From Lutimaribacter_A marinistellae (lineage in GTDB: Bacteria > Pseudomonadota > Alphaproteobacteria > Rhodobacterales > Rhodobacteraceae), in contig NZ_JBHRXI010000048.1 of assembly GCF_042648365.1 (NCBI RefSeq), positions 98,952-162,951 on the forward strand: a DNA stretch of 64,000 bases, given 5' to 3'. The notes beneath the pieces are model-generated. The model searched no databases and had not been told where the DNA came from. It saw only the letters and a list, made by a program, of their open reading frames with translations. Every line of letters begins with the position of its first letter. The stretch's first letter is position 1. The position numbers were made by a program, and so were the translations under genes. Shown here one piece after another: positions 16,826-27,200 of this stretch.

Positions 16826-18968
16826 TGAACTGCCTCAGGAACAATTGCCGGACCCGTCGCCAGATCTGAAACGCCGCGGGTTCTGCACCATGATCCAGAC
16901 GCAGGTAAACGCGGGTACCGAAGGGCAGCGGATCGGTCTCTTCGGGCAAGGTCAGGTCGATGACAAAGGCCTGTTCCACCAGCGTTGCTCCCTCGGGATC
17001 GGTGGGATCGGTCAGGAACGGGCCACCCGCGGCGCTGGTCAGGACTGCTGCCGGGGTCCGAGCCGTGGCCTGCGGCATTTCCCGGACCAGCTCGGCCGCG
17101 ATCCGACGGTCGAGATGGCCCGCGGCCTTGACCTCTATGCCTTGCAGCCTGTTGCGCGCCAGCGTGATGTCATCCTGTGACACCAGGGCCCTGATCTGGC
17201 GAGGCCCGTCCGGCAGAACGTAAGCGATCAGGTCACCCTCGGACACGTAGCGGTCCACCAGCTCGCGCCCGGGCAGGGCCGGTTGGAACACACCTGCTAT
17301 GGGTGCGTACACCGCCAGTTCCGCGATCCGCTCACGTTCGCGGGCCAGTTCGGCTTCGGCTTCCTGCAATTCCAGGCGGGCAACCTCGGTCCGGCGGCGT
17401 TCGTTGACCTCGGTTGCGGCTAGCCTGCGCCGCATCTCTTCGACCCGCCACTCCAGCACGGAGATCCGGGCGCGCACGGTGGGCTCTTCCAACGTGGCGA
17501 CCAGGTCTTGCGGCAACACGCGGGCGCCCTCGGCGGCTGCCAGATCGGTCACGAACCCCTGCGTTCCTGCGCGCAGATGCGCCTCGTCCGGCAACCAGAC
17601 CACGCCCTGAGTGTCCGTGCGCAAGGGCAGCGGGATCAGCAGAGCCAGCCCGAGGATTACCGCCATGGTGCCAAAGGTCCACCCCATCGCGCGCCTGCGC
17701 ACCTTGCGCAGGGCAGGGGCCGTCACGACATGCCGAACGTGTTTGAACAAGGGTTTGACGATCGTGTTGAACAGCGACCAGATTGCCAGCAACACACCGA
17801 TGACAAAGAACTTCTGCGCAACGAAAAGGGCGATCCCCAGCATCACGACCATCCGGTAGACGAAGGCCGATGGCGCGTAGAGCACGAACCAGACCTTTTC
17901 GCCGAAGGTCGCGACCTCTTCCTTCAACTGCTTGGCACCGAAAATGTAACGCTGGATAAGATGCCCCCAGTAACGGTTCGCCCGTGTTCCCAGGTTGGGG
18001 ATTTCGATCAGGTCGGACAGGACATAATAGCCATCGAACTTCAATAGCGGGTTGCCATTGACAAGCACGGTCGAGATGCCGCCGACCAGGACGACGTTGT
18101 AGGCAACGGCCCGGACCATGCCGGGCTCGGCCGACACCCAGACCATGATCGCAATGGCTGCGGCGAACGTCTCGACGAAGATGCCGCCAGCCGAGACCGC
18201 AGCGCGGCTCCACTTGTTGCGAAACGCCGCGGCCGCGGATGCATCGACATAGGGAACGGGAAAGAAGACGAGAAACATGATCCCCATCTCGCGAACCTCT
18301 CCGCCGCGTGCACGGATGAGATAGCCATGGGCAAGCTCGTGCAGCGCCTTGAGCACCGGATAGGTGATCGCCGCGATCATCAGGTTCGAGCTTGCGAGCA
18401 TCTGGTCCACGAGGTTGCGGGTCAGTTCCTCCCAATGCATTGCCGCGGTCAAGATGCCCGCTGCAACGACTACCAGCCAAAGTATGAACCCGAACCACCC
18501 CGTAAGCGGTCTTACCCAGGGCAATGTCCTTTTCAGGAATGCGTCCGGATCGAACAGCGGCAGGCGAAAACTCATGGGGTTGAGCAGGTTCTGTTTTACC
18601 ACCTGGCGCGTGTTTCGATTGTATCGCTCCAGCAGGTCCGCCACGTCGGGTGAGCCTGCATACCGGATCAGGTCGTTCTGGTGCAGCCGCGACAGCAGCC
18701 GGATCACCTCGTCCTGTCCCGGCGCGTCCGCATCATGCGCTTCGGCCAGCGAACGCCAGACCTCGTCCACCGTGCGCCCGCCATCCATTTGCCCGATCAG
18801 CATGTAGGCACCCGGCGTGAACCGGTGCACCCGCCCCGACGCGTGATCGTGCAGCACGTACCATGCCCGCCCGCGATAGCGATGCCGGTGAACGGTCACA
18901 TGGTTGCGCAGCTTCGGTTGCAGGTCTGCGACGCGGTACCAGATGGTGGAGAGATAGCTTTCGGCCAT
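16818..18968 (-). CDS. PqqD-like/M50 site-2 protease/HlyD-type adaptor fusion
   Basis: A 716-residue membrane protein of the putative peptide zinc metalloprotease type. Residues about 22-102 look like a PqqD-type winged helix (VHRFTPGAYMLIG, then GGRTVDEVWRSLAE, then LLSRLHQNDLIRY), a fold that binds leader peptides in peptide-modification systems. A multi-helix M50 region (about 155-410) has the zinc motif HELAH at 210-214 and NPLLKFDGYY at 305-314 with Asp311 as likely third ligand, so catalysis seems possible. After a further helix (about 431-448) comes an HlyD-like periplasmic part with lipoyl/barrel halves around a coiled coil (about 495-560). It starts 1 bp after the GAF-HlyD gene and overlaps the SecA-like gene by 8 bp. 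Likely role: recognise, process or hand over the giant substrate at the inner membrane (inference). Confidence 0.85.
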   Translation of the reverse strand: MAESYLSTIWYRVADLQPKLRNHVTVHRHRYRGRAWYVLHDHASGRVHRFTPGAYMLIGQMDGGRTVDEVWRSLAEAHDADAPGQDEVIRLLSRLHQNDLIRYAGSPDVADLLERYNRNTRQVVKQNLLNPMSFRLPLFDPDAFLKRTLPWVRPLTGWFGFILWLVVVAAGILTAAMHWEELTRNLVDQMLASSNLMIAAITYPVLKALHELAHGYLIRARGGEVREMGIMFLVFFPVPYVDASAAAAFRNKWSRAAVSAGGIFVETFAAAIAIMVWVSAEPGMVRAVAYNVVLVGGISTVLVNGNPLLKFDGYYVLSDLIEIPNLGTRANRYWGHLIQRYIFGAKQLKEEVATFGEKVWFVLYAPSAFVYRMVVMLGIALFVAQKFFVIGVLLAIWSLFNTIVKPLFKHVRHVVTAPALRKVRRRAMGWTFGTMAVILGLALLIPLPLRTDTQGVVWLPDEAHLRAGTQGFVTDLAAAEGARVLPQDLVATLEEPTVRARISVLEWRVEEMRRRLAATEVNERRRTEVARLELQEAEAELARERERIAELAVYAPIAGVFQPALPGRELVDRYVSEGDLIAYVLPDGPRQIRALVSQDDITLARNRLQGIEVKAAGHLDRRIAAELVREMPQATARTPAAVLTSAAGGPFLTDPTDPEGATLVEQAFVIDLTLPEETDPLPFGTRVYLRLDHGAEPAAFQIWRRVRQLFLRQFNA

Positions 18969-18969
18969 G

Positions 18970-20859
18970 TCACGGCTGCCATGTCCACAAGGTACGGCGC
19001 ACCCAGTCGATCAGCCGGCGCGACCAGACCCAGACCATCAGTTCGCGCCCCACCTCGATCTTGGCGACGCCTTCCATGCCCGGGCGCAACCCCACCGGCG
19101 TTGTGTCGAGCAATCCCTCTACGCGAAACGTGTTCCTGGTCTCGCGGATCTCGGCGATTGGCGTGATCCGGGTCGTGGCGAACGGCACGCCTTCGCTCGG
19201 CTGGCCCGCCAGCGACAAACGCCCGGGCTGGCCCGTCTCGACGTGGGGAAGGTCACGCTCGTCCACATAGATATCGACGCGGTACCGGTCGGGTGGCGCG
19301 ATTTCGAACAGAACCTCCCCTAGCTGGACCGGGGCGCCGAGCTTCTGGCTCAGGTCCCCGGACACGATGACGCCGTCAATCGGCGCGATCAGCCGCGTTC
19401 GTTCGAGTTCGGCTTGCGCAAGCGCCAGTTGGGCGCGTGCCTGCGACAGCTGCGCCTCAAGCAGCGCTACCTGCGCCCGGTCATATTGTGCCTGCGCCTC
19501 GCGCGCCTGCGAAATCAGGCGGTCGATCTCGGACCGCCAGCGCAGTTCTTCCAGCCGAAGGTCGGAATCATCAAGCCGCACGAGCAGGTCGCCCGCCGCA
19601 ACCATGTCGCCCGCCCGCAAGGGCGCATCGTCGATGAACCCGGCAAAGGGCGCGACCACGGCGCGCATCTCCTGGCCGCGCAGAACGGCATCGGCCTGAA
19701 CACGGAACGGACCCTTCACCGTGGCCGCGGCAAAGACCAGCAGGGCAAGGACAATCGTCAGCAGTTTCCAGCTCAGGTGCCTCGGTCCCAGCACGACATC
19801 CAGGACATGCAACACGCCGTCCACGATCCGTCCGCCAAACCACCGCGCATTATGCGCCTTGAGCGCCAGCATCGGCCCCACCAGCGCGGCGACCGCTTCG
19901 GCCAGCAGAAGGGTATCCTCGTCGAACGGCTTGTCGGTATCTCGTCTTTCGCAGGTCATTGCCCCGATCGGGCCGTCTTCATCAGACAACGGAACCGTGA
20001 TCATGTGACTTGTCCGAGACCTGCGCACATGCTCGCCATGGGCGACGGAAACGGCCCGCGCAATGCGCTCCAGCGGTGGATGGCTGACGCTGGCATTCTG
20101 GTCCCACGCCTCCTCCATTGCAGTCTCGATCCCCTCGGCCAGGCCAGACCGCTTGCGAAACCACGCCGAATAGGACATCGCCAACAGCCTCATCTTCGGC
20201 GCACTACGGCGGCGTTTGATCAGCCCGATACTGACCTGGTCGCAATCGAGGATGGTCTGCACTTCGTTGACGACAGCCATGGCCGCCGCCGCCGGTTTGC
20301 GGTGCTCGCCCGCGACGGCAAGGATGTCCAGCGCAACGCCGGCCCTGCGCAACCGCGCTTCGCCGTCCCGGGCGGCGTCCTGCCACAATTGTGCCGAAAG
20401 CCAGCCCGCTGCCCAATGCGCATCTCTCAACGCCTGTTGCACGCCTGCGTCGTCGGACCCTTTGAGTTCAAGAACGACGACATATCCGGCAGACCCATCG
20501 GGGCCTTGCACGGGACTTGCGACCCGGCTGATTTCCCCATCGCCCGAACGCGTGCTCGAGGGCCTGTTGGACGCGATCGCCTTTTGGGCGATGTCACCAA
20601 GTCCCGACAGGTCGCGTCGCGGATCGGGGGCTACTGCTACAGGAACATAGGCTGCCGCTGCGGGGTCGGGACGCAACAGAACGCCCAGCGTTGCCTCCGG
20701 TACGCGGTTGACCAGCACGGCCAGCCACGAGGTCAGAAGTGCCGTTTCACTGCGCGCATTGGCAAAGGCGGACCAAAGGCTGCGCGATACCTGCGTGACC
20801 TCGGCCCCGCCGGGGTCGCTCGTGGTGGTCAGGCCGGGTGCCGATCGGCCGATAGCCAT
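18970..20859 (-). CDS. GAF domain-HlyD family membrane adaptor fusion
   Basis: A 629-residue protein in two halves. The first about 340 residues are soluble and include a GAF-like domain (about 170-335, with AVVNEVQTILDCDQVSIGLI and the closing PFDEDTLLLAEAVAALVG). One membrane helix follows (about 365-381). The C-terminal half is a membrane-fusion protein: lipoyl halves around VVAPFAGFID and RLIAPIDGVIVSGDL, a coiled coil at about 430-490, and a beta-barrel. Topology predicts GAF in the cytoplasm and HlyD in the periplasm. The gap to the upstream DUF3467 gene is 15 bp and to the next gene 1 bp. GAF domains usually bind small ligands or act in dimer formation; which applies here is unknown. 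No signal peptide is present, in line with the internal anchor. Confidence 0.85.
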   Translation of the reverse strand: MAIGRSAPGLTTTSDPGGAEVTQVSRSLWSAFANARSETALLTSWLAVLVNRVPEATLGVLLRPDPAAAAYVPVAVAPDPRRDLSGLGDIAQKAIASNRPSSTRSGDGEISRVASPVQGPDGSAGYVVVLELKGSDDAGVQQALRDAHWAAGWLSAQLWQDAARDGEARLRRAGVALDILAVAGEHRKPAAAAMAVVNEVQTILDCDQVSIGLIKRRRSAPKMRLLAMSYSAWFRKRSGLAEGIETAMEEAWDQNASVSHPPLERIARAVSVAHGEHVRRSRTSHMITVPLSDEDGPIGAMTCERRDTDKPFDEDTLLLAEAVAALVGPMLALKAHNARWFGGRIVDGVLHVLDVVLGPRHLSWKLLTIVLALLVFAAATVKGPFRVQADAVLRGQEMRAVVAPFAGFIDDAPLRAGDMVAAGDLLVRLDDSDLRLEELRWRSEIDRLISQAREAQAQYDRAQVALLEAQLSQARAQLALAQAELERTRLIAPIDGVIVSGDLSQKLGAPVQLGEVLFEIAPPDRYRVDIYVDERDLPHVETGQPGRLSLAGQPSEGVPFATTRITPIAEIRETRNTFRVEGLLDTTPVGLRPGMEGVAKIEVGRELMVWVWSRRLIDWVRRTLWTWQP

Positions 20860-20874
20860 CAGGCGCGCCCCGCC

Positions 20875-21255
20875 TTAACCGTCCAGTTTGCCGTACCGGG
20901 TTTCATGTTCGTCGATCAACCGGACCAGCATGTCACGCAGCCGCTTTGCGGCATGTGGAGACATCACGACCCTGTGCTCCAGCTGCACCTCGAGCTTGGC
21001 CGTACCCATGTCCCAACTGTTGTTGACGCCGAAATTGACCACCACCTCTTCGCGCGTGCTGGAGCCGTTGCAGACATTGCAATAGCTGCTCTTGAGGTTC
21101 GACGTGTCGAATTTCACCTGGCTCGGCGGTACGGTCGCTTCGCGCTGCCTGGGGCCGGTTCCCGTGCTGTGCTGGGCAGTTTCGGCCTTTGGACCGGTTG
21201 CTGCCTTTGCCGCATCCGCCCCGTTCTTCTCTGTCTTCTCAGCCGCCTTGGCCAT
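20875..21255 (-). CDS. DUF3467-like small protein with CxxC motif
   Basis: A 126-residue protein. Its first about 45 residues are a low-complexity Lys/Ala/Thr-rich tail. The rest resembles DUF3467: VKFDTSNLKSSYCNVCNGSS, then VVVNFG, then VVMSPHAAKRLRDMLVRLIDEHETRYG. Known DUF3467 proteins are about 100 residues and of unknown function. The pair CNVC (CxxC) sits where I expect an uncharged YxNxV-like segment, so a metal or redox role is conceivable. The start at 21255 has TGAGG at suitable spacing; an ATG at 21270 in the same frame has no ribosome-binding site. It sits 34 bp after the giant gene and 15 bp before the GAF-HlyD gene, so it is part of the cluster. It may be a cytoplasmic chaperone or adaptor for the giant protein (inference). 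Confidence 0.75.
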   Translation of the reverse strand: MAKAAEKTEKNGADAAKAATGPKAETAQHSTGTGPRQREATVPPSQVKFDTSNLKSSYCNVCNGSSTREEVVVNFGVNNSWDMGTAKLEVQLEHRVVMSPHAAKRLRDMLVRLIDEHETRYGKLDG

Positions 21256-21289
21256 ACCTCGTTGCCTCATGAAAGGTGAATGAAACCGG

Positions 21290-24200
21290 TTACTTCTCGG
21301 GTGACCTTACCGGCGCGTGAACCATCGGGATCGACAGGCCGGTCGAGGTTGCCGCAGCGATAGTGTAGCCACCGGGCGTCTCGTCTGTCCAGCCGGACAG
21401 CTCCTCTTCGAGCGGAACATCGGCTCCGTCGATCTCGAGCGATTTGAGCTTGACGGTCCCGGTCCGGCGCCCGCCGGGCGCACGCTTGAAGGCCACGCAG
21501 GCCAGCACCGCGGCCTCGGCCAGCAGAGCGGGCAGGTCGGATACCGTGATTTCCAGCTCACCGCTTGCCGGACGATCAACCATGTTGATGGCGCTGCCGC
21601 TGCGGGGTGCGATCGCAGTCTGCGGCAGCAGCGCATTGCCGTCATAGGCCAGCGTCATGCGCAGGTTGTCGGCACGCCGGAGGTTCGAAATGCTCAACGC
21701 AAGGAAGCCGCCGGCAACAGCGTCGGGATCGAGTAGCAACTCGCCCGGATCGCGTGCACCGGCACCTTCCAGCGCGATCTGGTAGGCAAGCGGTCCCTGA
21801 ACCGCCTTCTCGAATTCGACGTCGCCGACGTCGACGCTCAGTGGCGTCCCGTCCGCCGGCACCGGTGCTTCGGGCGCGTCGTCGACGGGCTGGCCGTTGA
21901 TCTCCAGCGCGCGGATGGTGACATCGGCCGAAAGCGGGTTCCCCCCGGTCAGAGCCTGCACGCGCAAAAGGTCGATGACGCCTGCCGGCAACGGCTCGCG
22001 CGAGGTGATGGTGACGCGCATCCCCGTATCGGTCAGTTCGGTCTTCACCGCGATGCCGAAGGGCAGGCAGACGCCCTTGAATACGTCGAGGAGTTTCATC
22101 ACCCCGGCACGATGCGTGATCTCGATGATCATGCTGGTGATGCCACCCTGGCTTTCGAACACGACCGGGATCTCGGTGAACACGCCGCCGCCGCCAAGGG
22201 AGCTGTCCGAGACGTATCCAGCGGTCACGCTCGCGCCGCCGGTCGATACCGTCGAGACCGAACTGGTCGTCGTTGCGGGTCGCGTGATCTGAACGGGCGA
22301 GGTGGGCGTCGCCCCCGGTACACTCTGCGGCGCCACGTTGATCGACACCGTCGCATCTCCGGTCAGCCCGTCGGCATCGGTCACGCGGATGACTGCATCG
22401 GTCTGTCCGACTTGGCCGGTTGTGTCACCGGTCAGGATTCCGGTCACCGGGTCCAGTTTCAGCCATTCGGGGCCGTCGACGACCGCATAGGTCAGGTCCC
22501 GTACGTCGCCGTCATCGTCGCGCCCGGCCAATGCCTCTGCAATGCTCTGGCCTGCAATCAGCGAAAGCTCACGGTTGTCCAGTTCCGGCGGCGCGTTGAC
22601 ATCGACAATCATCTCTGCCTCGGCCGTCAACCCGTCGGGGTCGGTGACCGAAACGCGAACCAGCGCCTCACCCGCCTGCAAAGCGGTGTCTCCGGTCAGA
22701 CGCCCGGTGGCGGGGTCGATCGAAATCCAGTCCGGCGCTGCCAAAAGACGGAAGGTCAGGGCCGAAAGAGGGCTGTCCTCATCCAACGCGGCCGCGACCA
22801 GGTCGAGCGCCTCGCCGCGGATCAACGTGACGTTCGACAGGGTAAGGACCGGCACGGCGTTGACATCTATCGTCAGCGTCAAGTCGGAACTGAGCCCGTC
22901 GCCATCGGTTACACGGAAGGTCGCGGTGCTCTCGCCAACATTGCCGGAACTGTCACCGGTCACACGGCCTGTTCCGGCGTCGATGGTGATCCAGTCCGGG
23001 CCGTCCACGATCGAATAGACCAGGTCGGCGGTGCCGCCATCCACATCGCCGCCCGTCAATTGCAGGTCGAGGGGTTGGCCCTCGACCAGCGTGGTGTTCT
23101 CGCCCGCAAGCGTCGGTCGGGCCAGAACCGTCAGGATCAGGCTGGCCTCGTCACCGAGACCGTCCGGGTCGGTGACGCGCAGGGTTACCTCGTAGATACC
23201 GGCCTGGCCCGTCGTTTCACCCGAAATTGTCCCGGTGGCGGGGTCGACGGTGATCCAGTCCGGTCCCGCCACTTTGGCAAAGCGCAAATCAGATGCCGGC
23301 GTATCGGCATCTTGCGCCGTCACCCCGTGCGACAGGGCCTCACCGGCAACCACCGTGGTGTCGCCGACCGTCAGAACGGGGCGCGCCTGTACGGTAAGGG
23401 TAAGGGTGGTCTCTCCCTCCAATCCGTCGGCATCCGTGACCCGCAGCGCGATCGGGGCAACACCGATCTGGCCGGTGCTGTCGCCGGTCAGGCGCCCGGT
23501 CTCTGCATCGATCGAAAGCCAGTTCGGCCCATCGACCAGAACGAAGACGCGCGCCCCTGCCGGATCGTCGACATCGGTGACCACGGGGCGGATATCGACC
23601 TGCGTGCCCTCGACGATCACCGTGTCGCTGGCGGCGATGACCGGCGGAGTATTGACGTCGACGGTCAGGCTGGCCTCGTCGCTCAGGCCATCGGCATCGG
23701 TGACGCGGAGGGTGACGCTCGCCTCGCCCGCCTGTCCGGAACTGTCGCCCGTGATCTCGCCGGTGGCGGGATCGACGCTGATCCAGTCCGGTCCGGCAAG
23801 CTTGGCAAAGGTCAGATCCTGCGCCGGGCTGTCCTCATCGGTGACAACCGGCAGGACGGACAGCGCCTCGCCCGCCGTAACGGTGGCGTCGGCCACGCTC
23901 AGGACCGGGCGCGCCAGCACGGTGATGGTGACGGTTTCCTCGGCACTCAGCCCGTCGGGATCGGTGATCCGCACGGTGACGTCATGCACGCCGACCTGGC
24001 CTGCGCTGTCGCCGGTCACGGCACCGGTTGTCGTGTCGACGGCAATCCAGTCCGGCCCGGCAAGTTTGCTGAAGGTCTGGCTGCCCTCCGGGTTGTCCGG
24101 GTCCGACACGGTCGGCGCAAGCGCGAGCGCCGCGCCCTCGATCAGTGTGGTATCGGCCAGGGTGAAGCCCGGCGGTGCGTTGACATCCACGGTCAGCGTC

Positions 24201-27200
24201 ACCTCGGCCGAAAGGCCATCGGCGTCGGTTACCTGGACCGTCACGGCGGCCTCGCCCGACTGCCCGCTGCTGTCACCGGTCAGGGTGCCGGTGGCGGGAT
24301 CGACGGCGATCCAGTCCGGCCCGGCGAGTTTGGCAAAGGTCAACTGATCCGCAGGCGTATCCGCGTCGCTCGCCGTGACAGGATGCGACAGCGCGGTACC
24401 CTGCGTGAGCGTCACGTCAGCAGCCGAAAGGACAGGTACGGCAAGCACTCTGACGGTAAGGGTTGCATCATCGCTCAGCCCGTCCGCGTCCGTGACGCGC
24501 AGCGTGACCTCGACGCTTCCCGGATGACCGGAACTGTTGCCCGAAAGGCGCCCGGTTTCAGCATCGACCGAGAGCCATTCCGGTCCGCTTACCAGCACGA
24601 AACTGCGCCTTCCGTCGGGATCATCAGTATCTGCAACCGAAGGCAGGACATCCACGGCGGCCCCTTGGACGACCGTGGTGTCCATCACCGTCAGAACCGG
24701 CGGAGTATTGACGTCGACGGTCAGGCTGGCCTCGTCGCTCAGGCCATCGGCATCGGTGACGCGGAGGGTGACGGTCGCCTCGCCCGCCTGTCCGGAACTG
24801 TCGCCCGTGATCTCGCCGGTGGCGGGATCGACGCTGATCCAGTCCGGTCCGGCAAGCTTGGCAAAGGTCAGATCCTGCGCCGGGCTGTCCTCATCGGTGA
24901 CAACCGGCAGGACGGACAGCGCCTCGCCCGCCGTGACCGTGGCGTCGGCCACGCTCAGGACCGGGCGCGCCAGCACGGTGATGGTGACGGTTTCCTCGGC
25001 ACTCAGCCCGTCGGGATCGGTGATCCGCACGGTGACGTCATGCACGCCGACCTGGCCTGCGCTGTCGCCGGTCACGGCACCGGTTGTCGTGTCGACGGCA
25101 ATCCAGTCCGGCCCGACAAGTTTGCTGAAGGTCTGGCTGCCCTCCGGGTTGTCCGGGTCCGACACGGTCGGCGCAAGCGCGAGCGCCGCGCCCTCGATCA
25201 GCGTGGTATCGGCCAGGGTGAAGCCCGGCGGTGCGTTGACATCCACGGTCAGCGTCACCTCGGCCGAAAGGCCATCGGCGTCGGTTACCTGGACCGTCAC
25301 GGCGGCCTCGCCCGACTGCCCTCTGCTGTCACCGGTCAGGGTGCCGGTGGCGGGATCGACGGCGATCCAGTCCGGCCCGGCGAGTTTGGCAAAGGTCAAC
25401 TGATCCGCAGGCGTATCCGCGTCGCTCGCCGTGACAGGATGCGACAGCGCGGAACCCTGCGTGAGCGTCACGTCAGCAGCCGAAAGGGTTGGGCGGGCAC
25501 GCACGGTAACGGTAAAGGTCGCGTCGGCGCTTTGCCCCTGCGCATCGGTGACGCGTATCGTCACCTCGAAGCTGCCCACATTGCCAGCGCTGTCGCCGCT
25601 TGCGACGCCGGTGGATGGATCGACCGTGATCCAGTCCGGGCCGTCGATCCTGGCAAAGGTCAGTTCTTCGGCCGGGCTGTCGGCATCTGTTGCCAGCGGT
25701 GTCGCCGAAAGCGCGTCGCCTTCGACAAGTGTGACGCTGGCCGCGTTCAGGACGGGGGCGGCATAGACGCGAAGCTCGAAACTCGCCTGCCCGGTGACGC
25801 CATCGGCATCCGTCGCTTCGACCGTGACGGTATAGATGCCGCCGCGATCGGTCGAATTACCAGTCAGGGCACCCGTTGCCGCATCGAGCACCAGCCATGG
25901 CGGACCCGAGACCAACCGATAGGTGATGGCGGAATCATCGCCATCGGGATCGGTTGCGCTTGCCGCGTGGTCGATTGCCGTACCCTCGGTCACCGCAAGA
26001 TCAGCAACGGTGACGACAGGTGCCGCGAGGATCGACAACGTAAAGCTCCGGCTCACGCTCAATCCGCCGGGGTCGGTGACAGTCACCGTGAAGGCACCCG
26101 CATCGGGCGTGGACGGTGTCCAGGTAATCAGCCCGGTTTCCGGATCGATGGTCGCGCCGTCGGGCGCCGTCTCAAGCGCGTAGCGCAGATCGCCCGTGCC
26201 GTCATCGACATCGGTGGCGACCGCCTGGATCGTGGTTTCGACACCTTGCGGGACGCGGCCATCGGCGATTGTCTCCAGAACCGGTGCGTCATTCACGGGT
26301 GTGATGTCGATTGTCAGCACCGCCGGCTCGGACCTGCTCACCCCGTCGAAGAGACGGTAGGTGATCTGCCGCTCGCCATTCGCGTCGGCTTCGGGCGTGT
26401 AGCGGAAGACGCCGCCCGTAACCGGCACCAGCGTTGCGCCACCCAGGTCGGTTTCGATCTGCACGATCAACGGGTCGCCGTCCGGGTCGCTGTCATTTGC
26501 AAGGATGTCGATTTCGACCGGTGTATCCTCTTGTGTGGTCGCTCTTTCGCCGGTGGCGACCGGGGCGTCATTTGCCTCCAGTCCCAGCAGGCGCACGCTG
26601 TCGACGCTGACGGCGGAATTGACGTCTCCAAGTCCGATCAGGTCAAAGGAAACGATCAGGTCTTCTGGCCGTGCGTCGAGGCCTGTCAGGTCTACCGTCA
26701 CCGTCAGCGAGCCGTCCGCATTGGCGGCGACCCCCACTGCCGGGCTCAGGTACCGCGTGCCATCCGCCTGGATGTTTAGGAACGCGTCGGTTCCGGGCAG
26801 GTTCGCGATGGCCGGCAGCACCGGCTGACGCGTTGCGCCATCGAGCAGCGCGACCTCGAAGGCATCCGGTGGCGCATCGGCAGGCTGGCCAAGCGTGATG
26901 TCGGAAAGCGTGAACTGTATCGCGGTGATCCCCGCGGGCAGTTGGAAACCCTGGCTGAGCCCGGACATGACGCCCGAACTCTCGTCCAGACGTGCCTTGC
27001 CATCCACGGCGGTCACGCTGCCCGTGGTCGTCCAACCGGAGAGATCGGTGTCGAATCCGCCATTCGTGAAGGGCTCGCCAACGGCGCCTGCGATCTGTGT
27101 ATCCGCGCTTGCCGATCCGACAGCGCTCTGACGTGTCGTCGGTACTGTCGTACGCTGTACCCCGTCCGTGCCGACCACATCGCCATCGGCAGCGATGATT

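Larger units (their letters stand above)
22330..26040 (-). repeat. Second Ig-like array (14 units of about 88 residues)
   Basis: Each unit reads roughly PVLSVADTTVxEGxALS...DPDxPxxxLTFxKLxGPDWIxVDPATGxLTGDSSGQxGxxxVTLRVTDADGLSxExTLTV. Length is regular at about 264 bp. Units 4-6 of the run are almost the same as units 8-10 at DNA level. The repeats end before two cohesin-like domains at the C-terminus. Probably a stalk that projects or spaces the tip domains. Confidence 0.85.

Noticed and set aside
23641..25487. Regularly spaced repeats that might suggest a CRISPR array
   Set aside because: Units are about 264 bp long, coding and contiguous, with no short repeats separated by unique spacers and no cas genes.
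22112..26779. A 1,555-codon repetitive open frame on the plus strand
   Set aside because: Its repeats simply mirror the Ig-like units coded on the minus strand, where the protein pattern is sensible.
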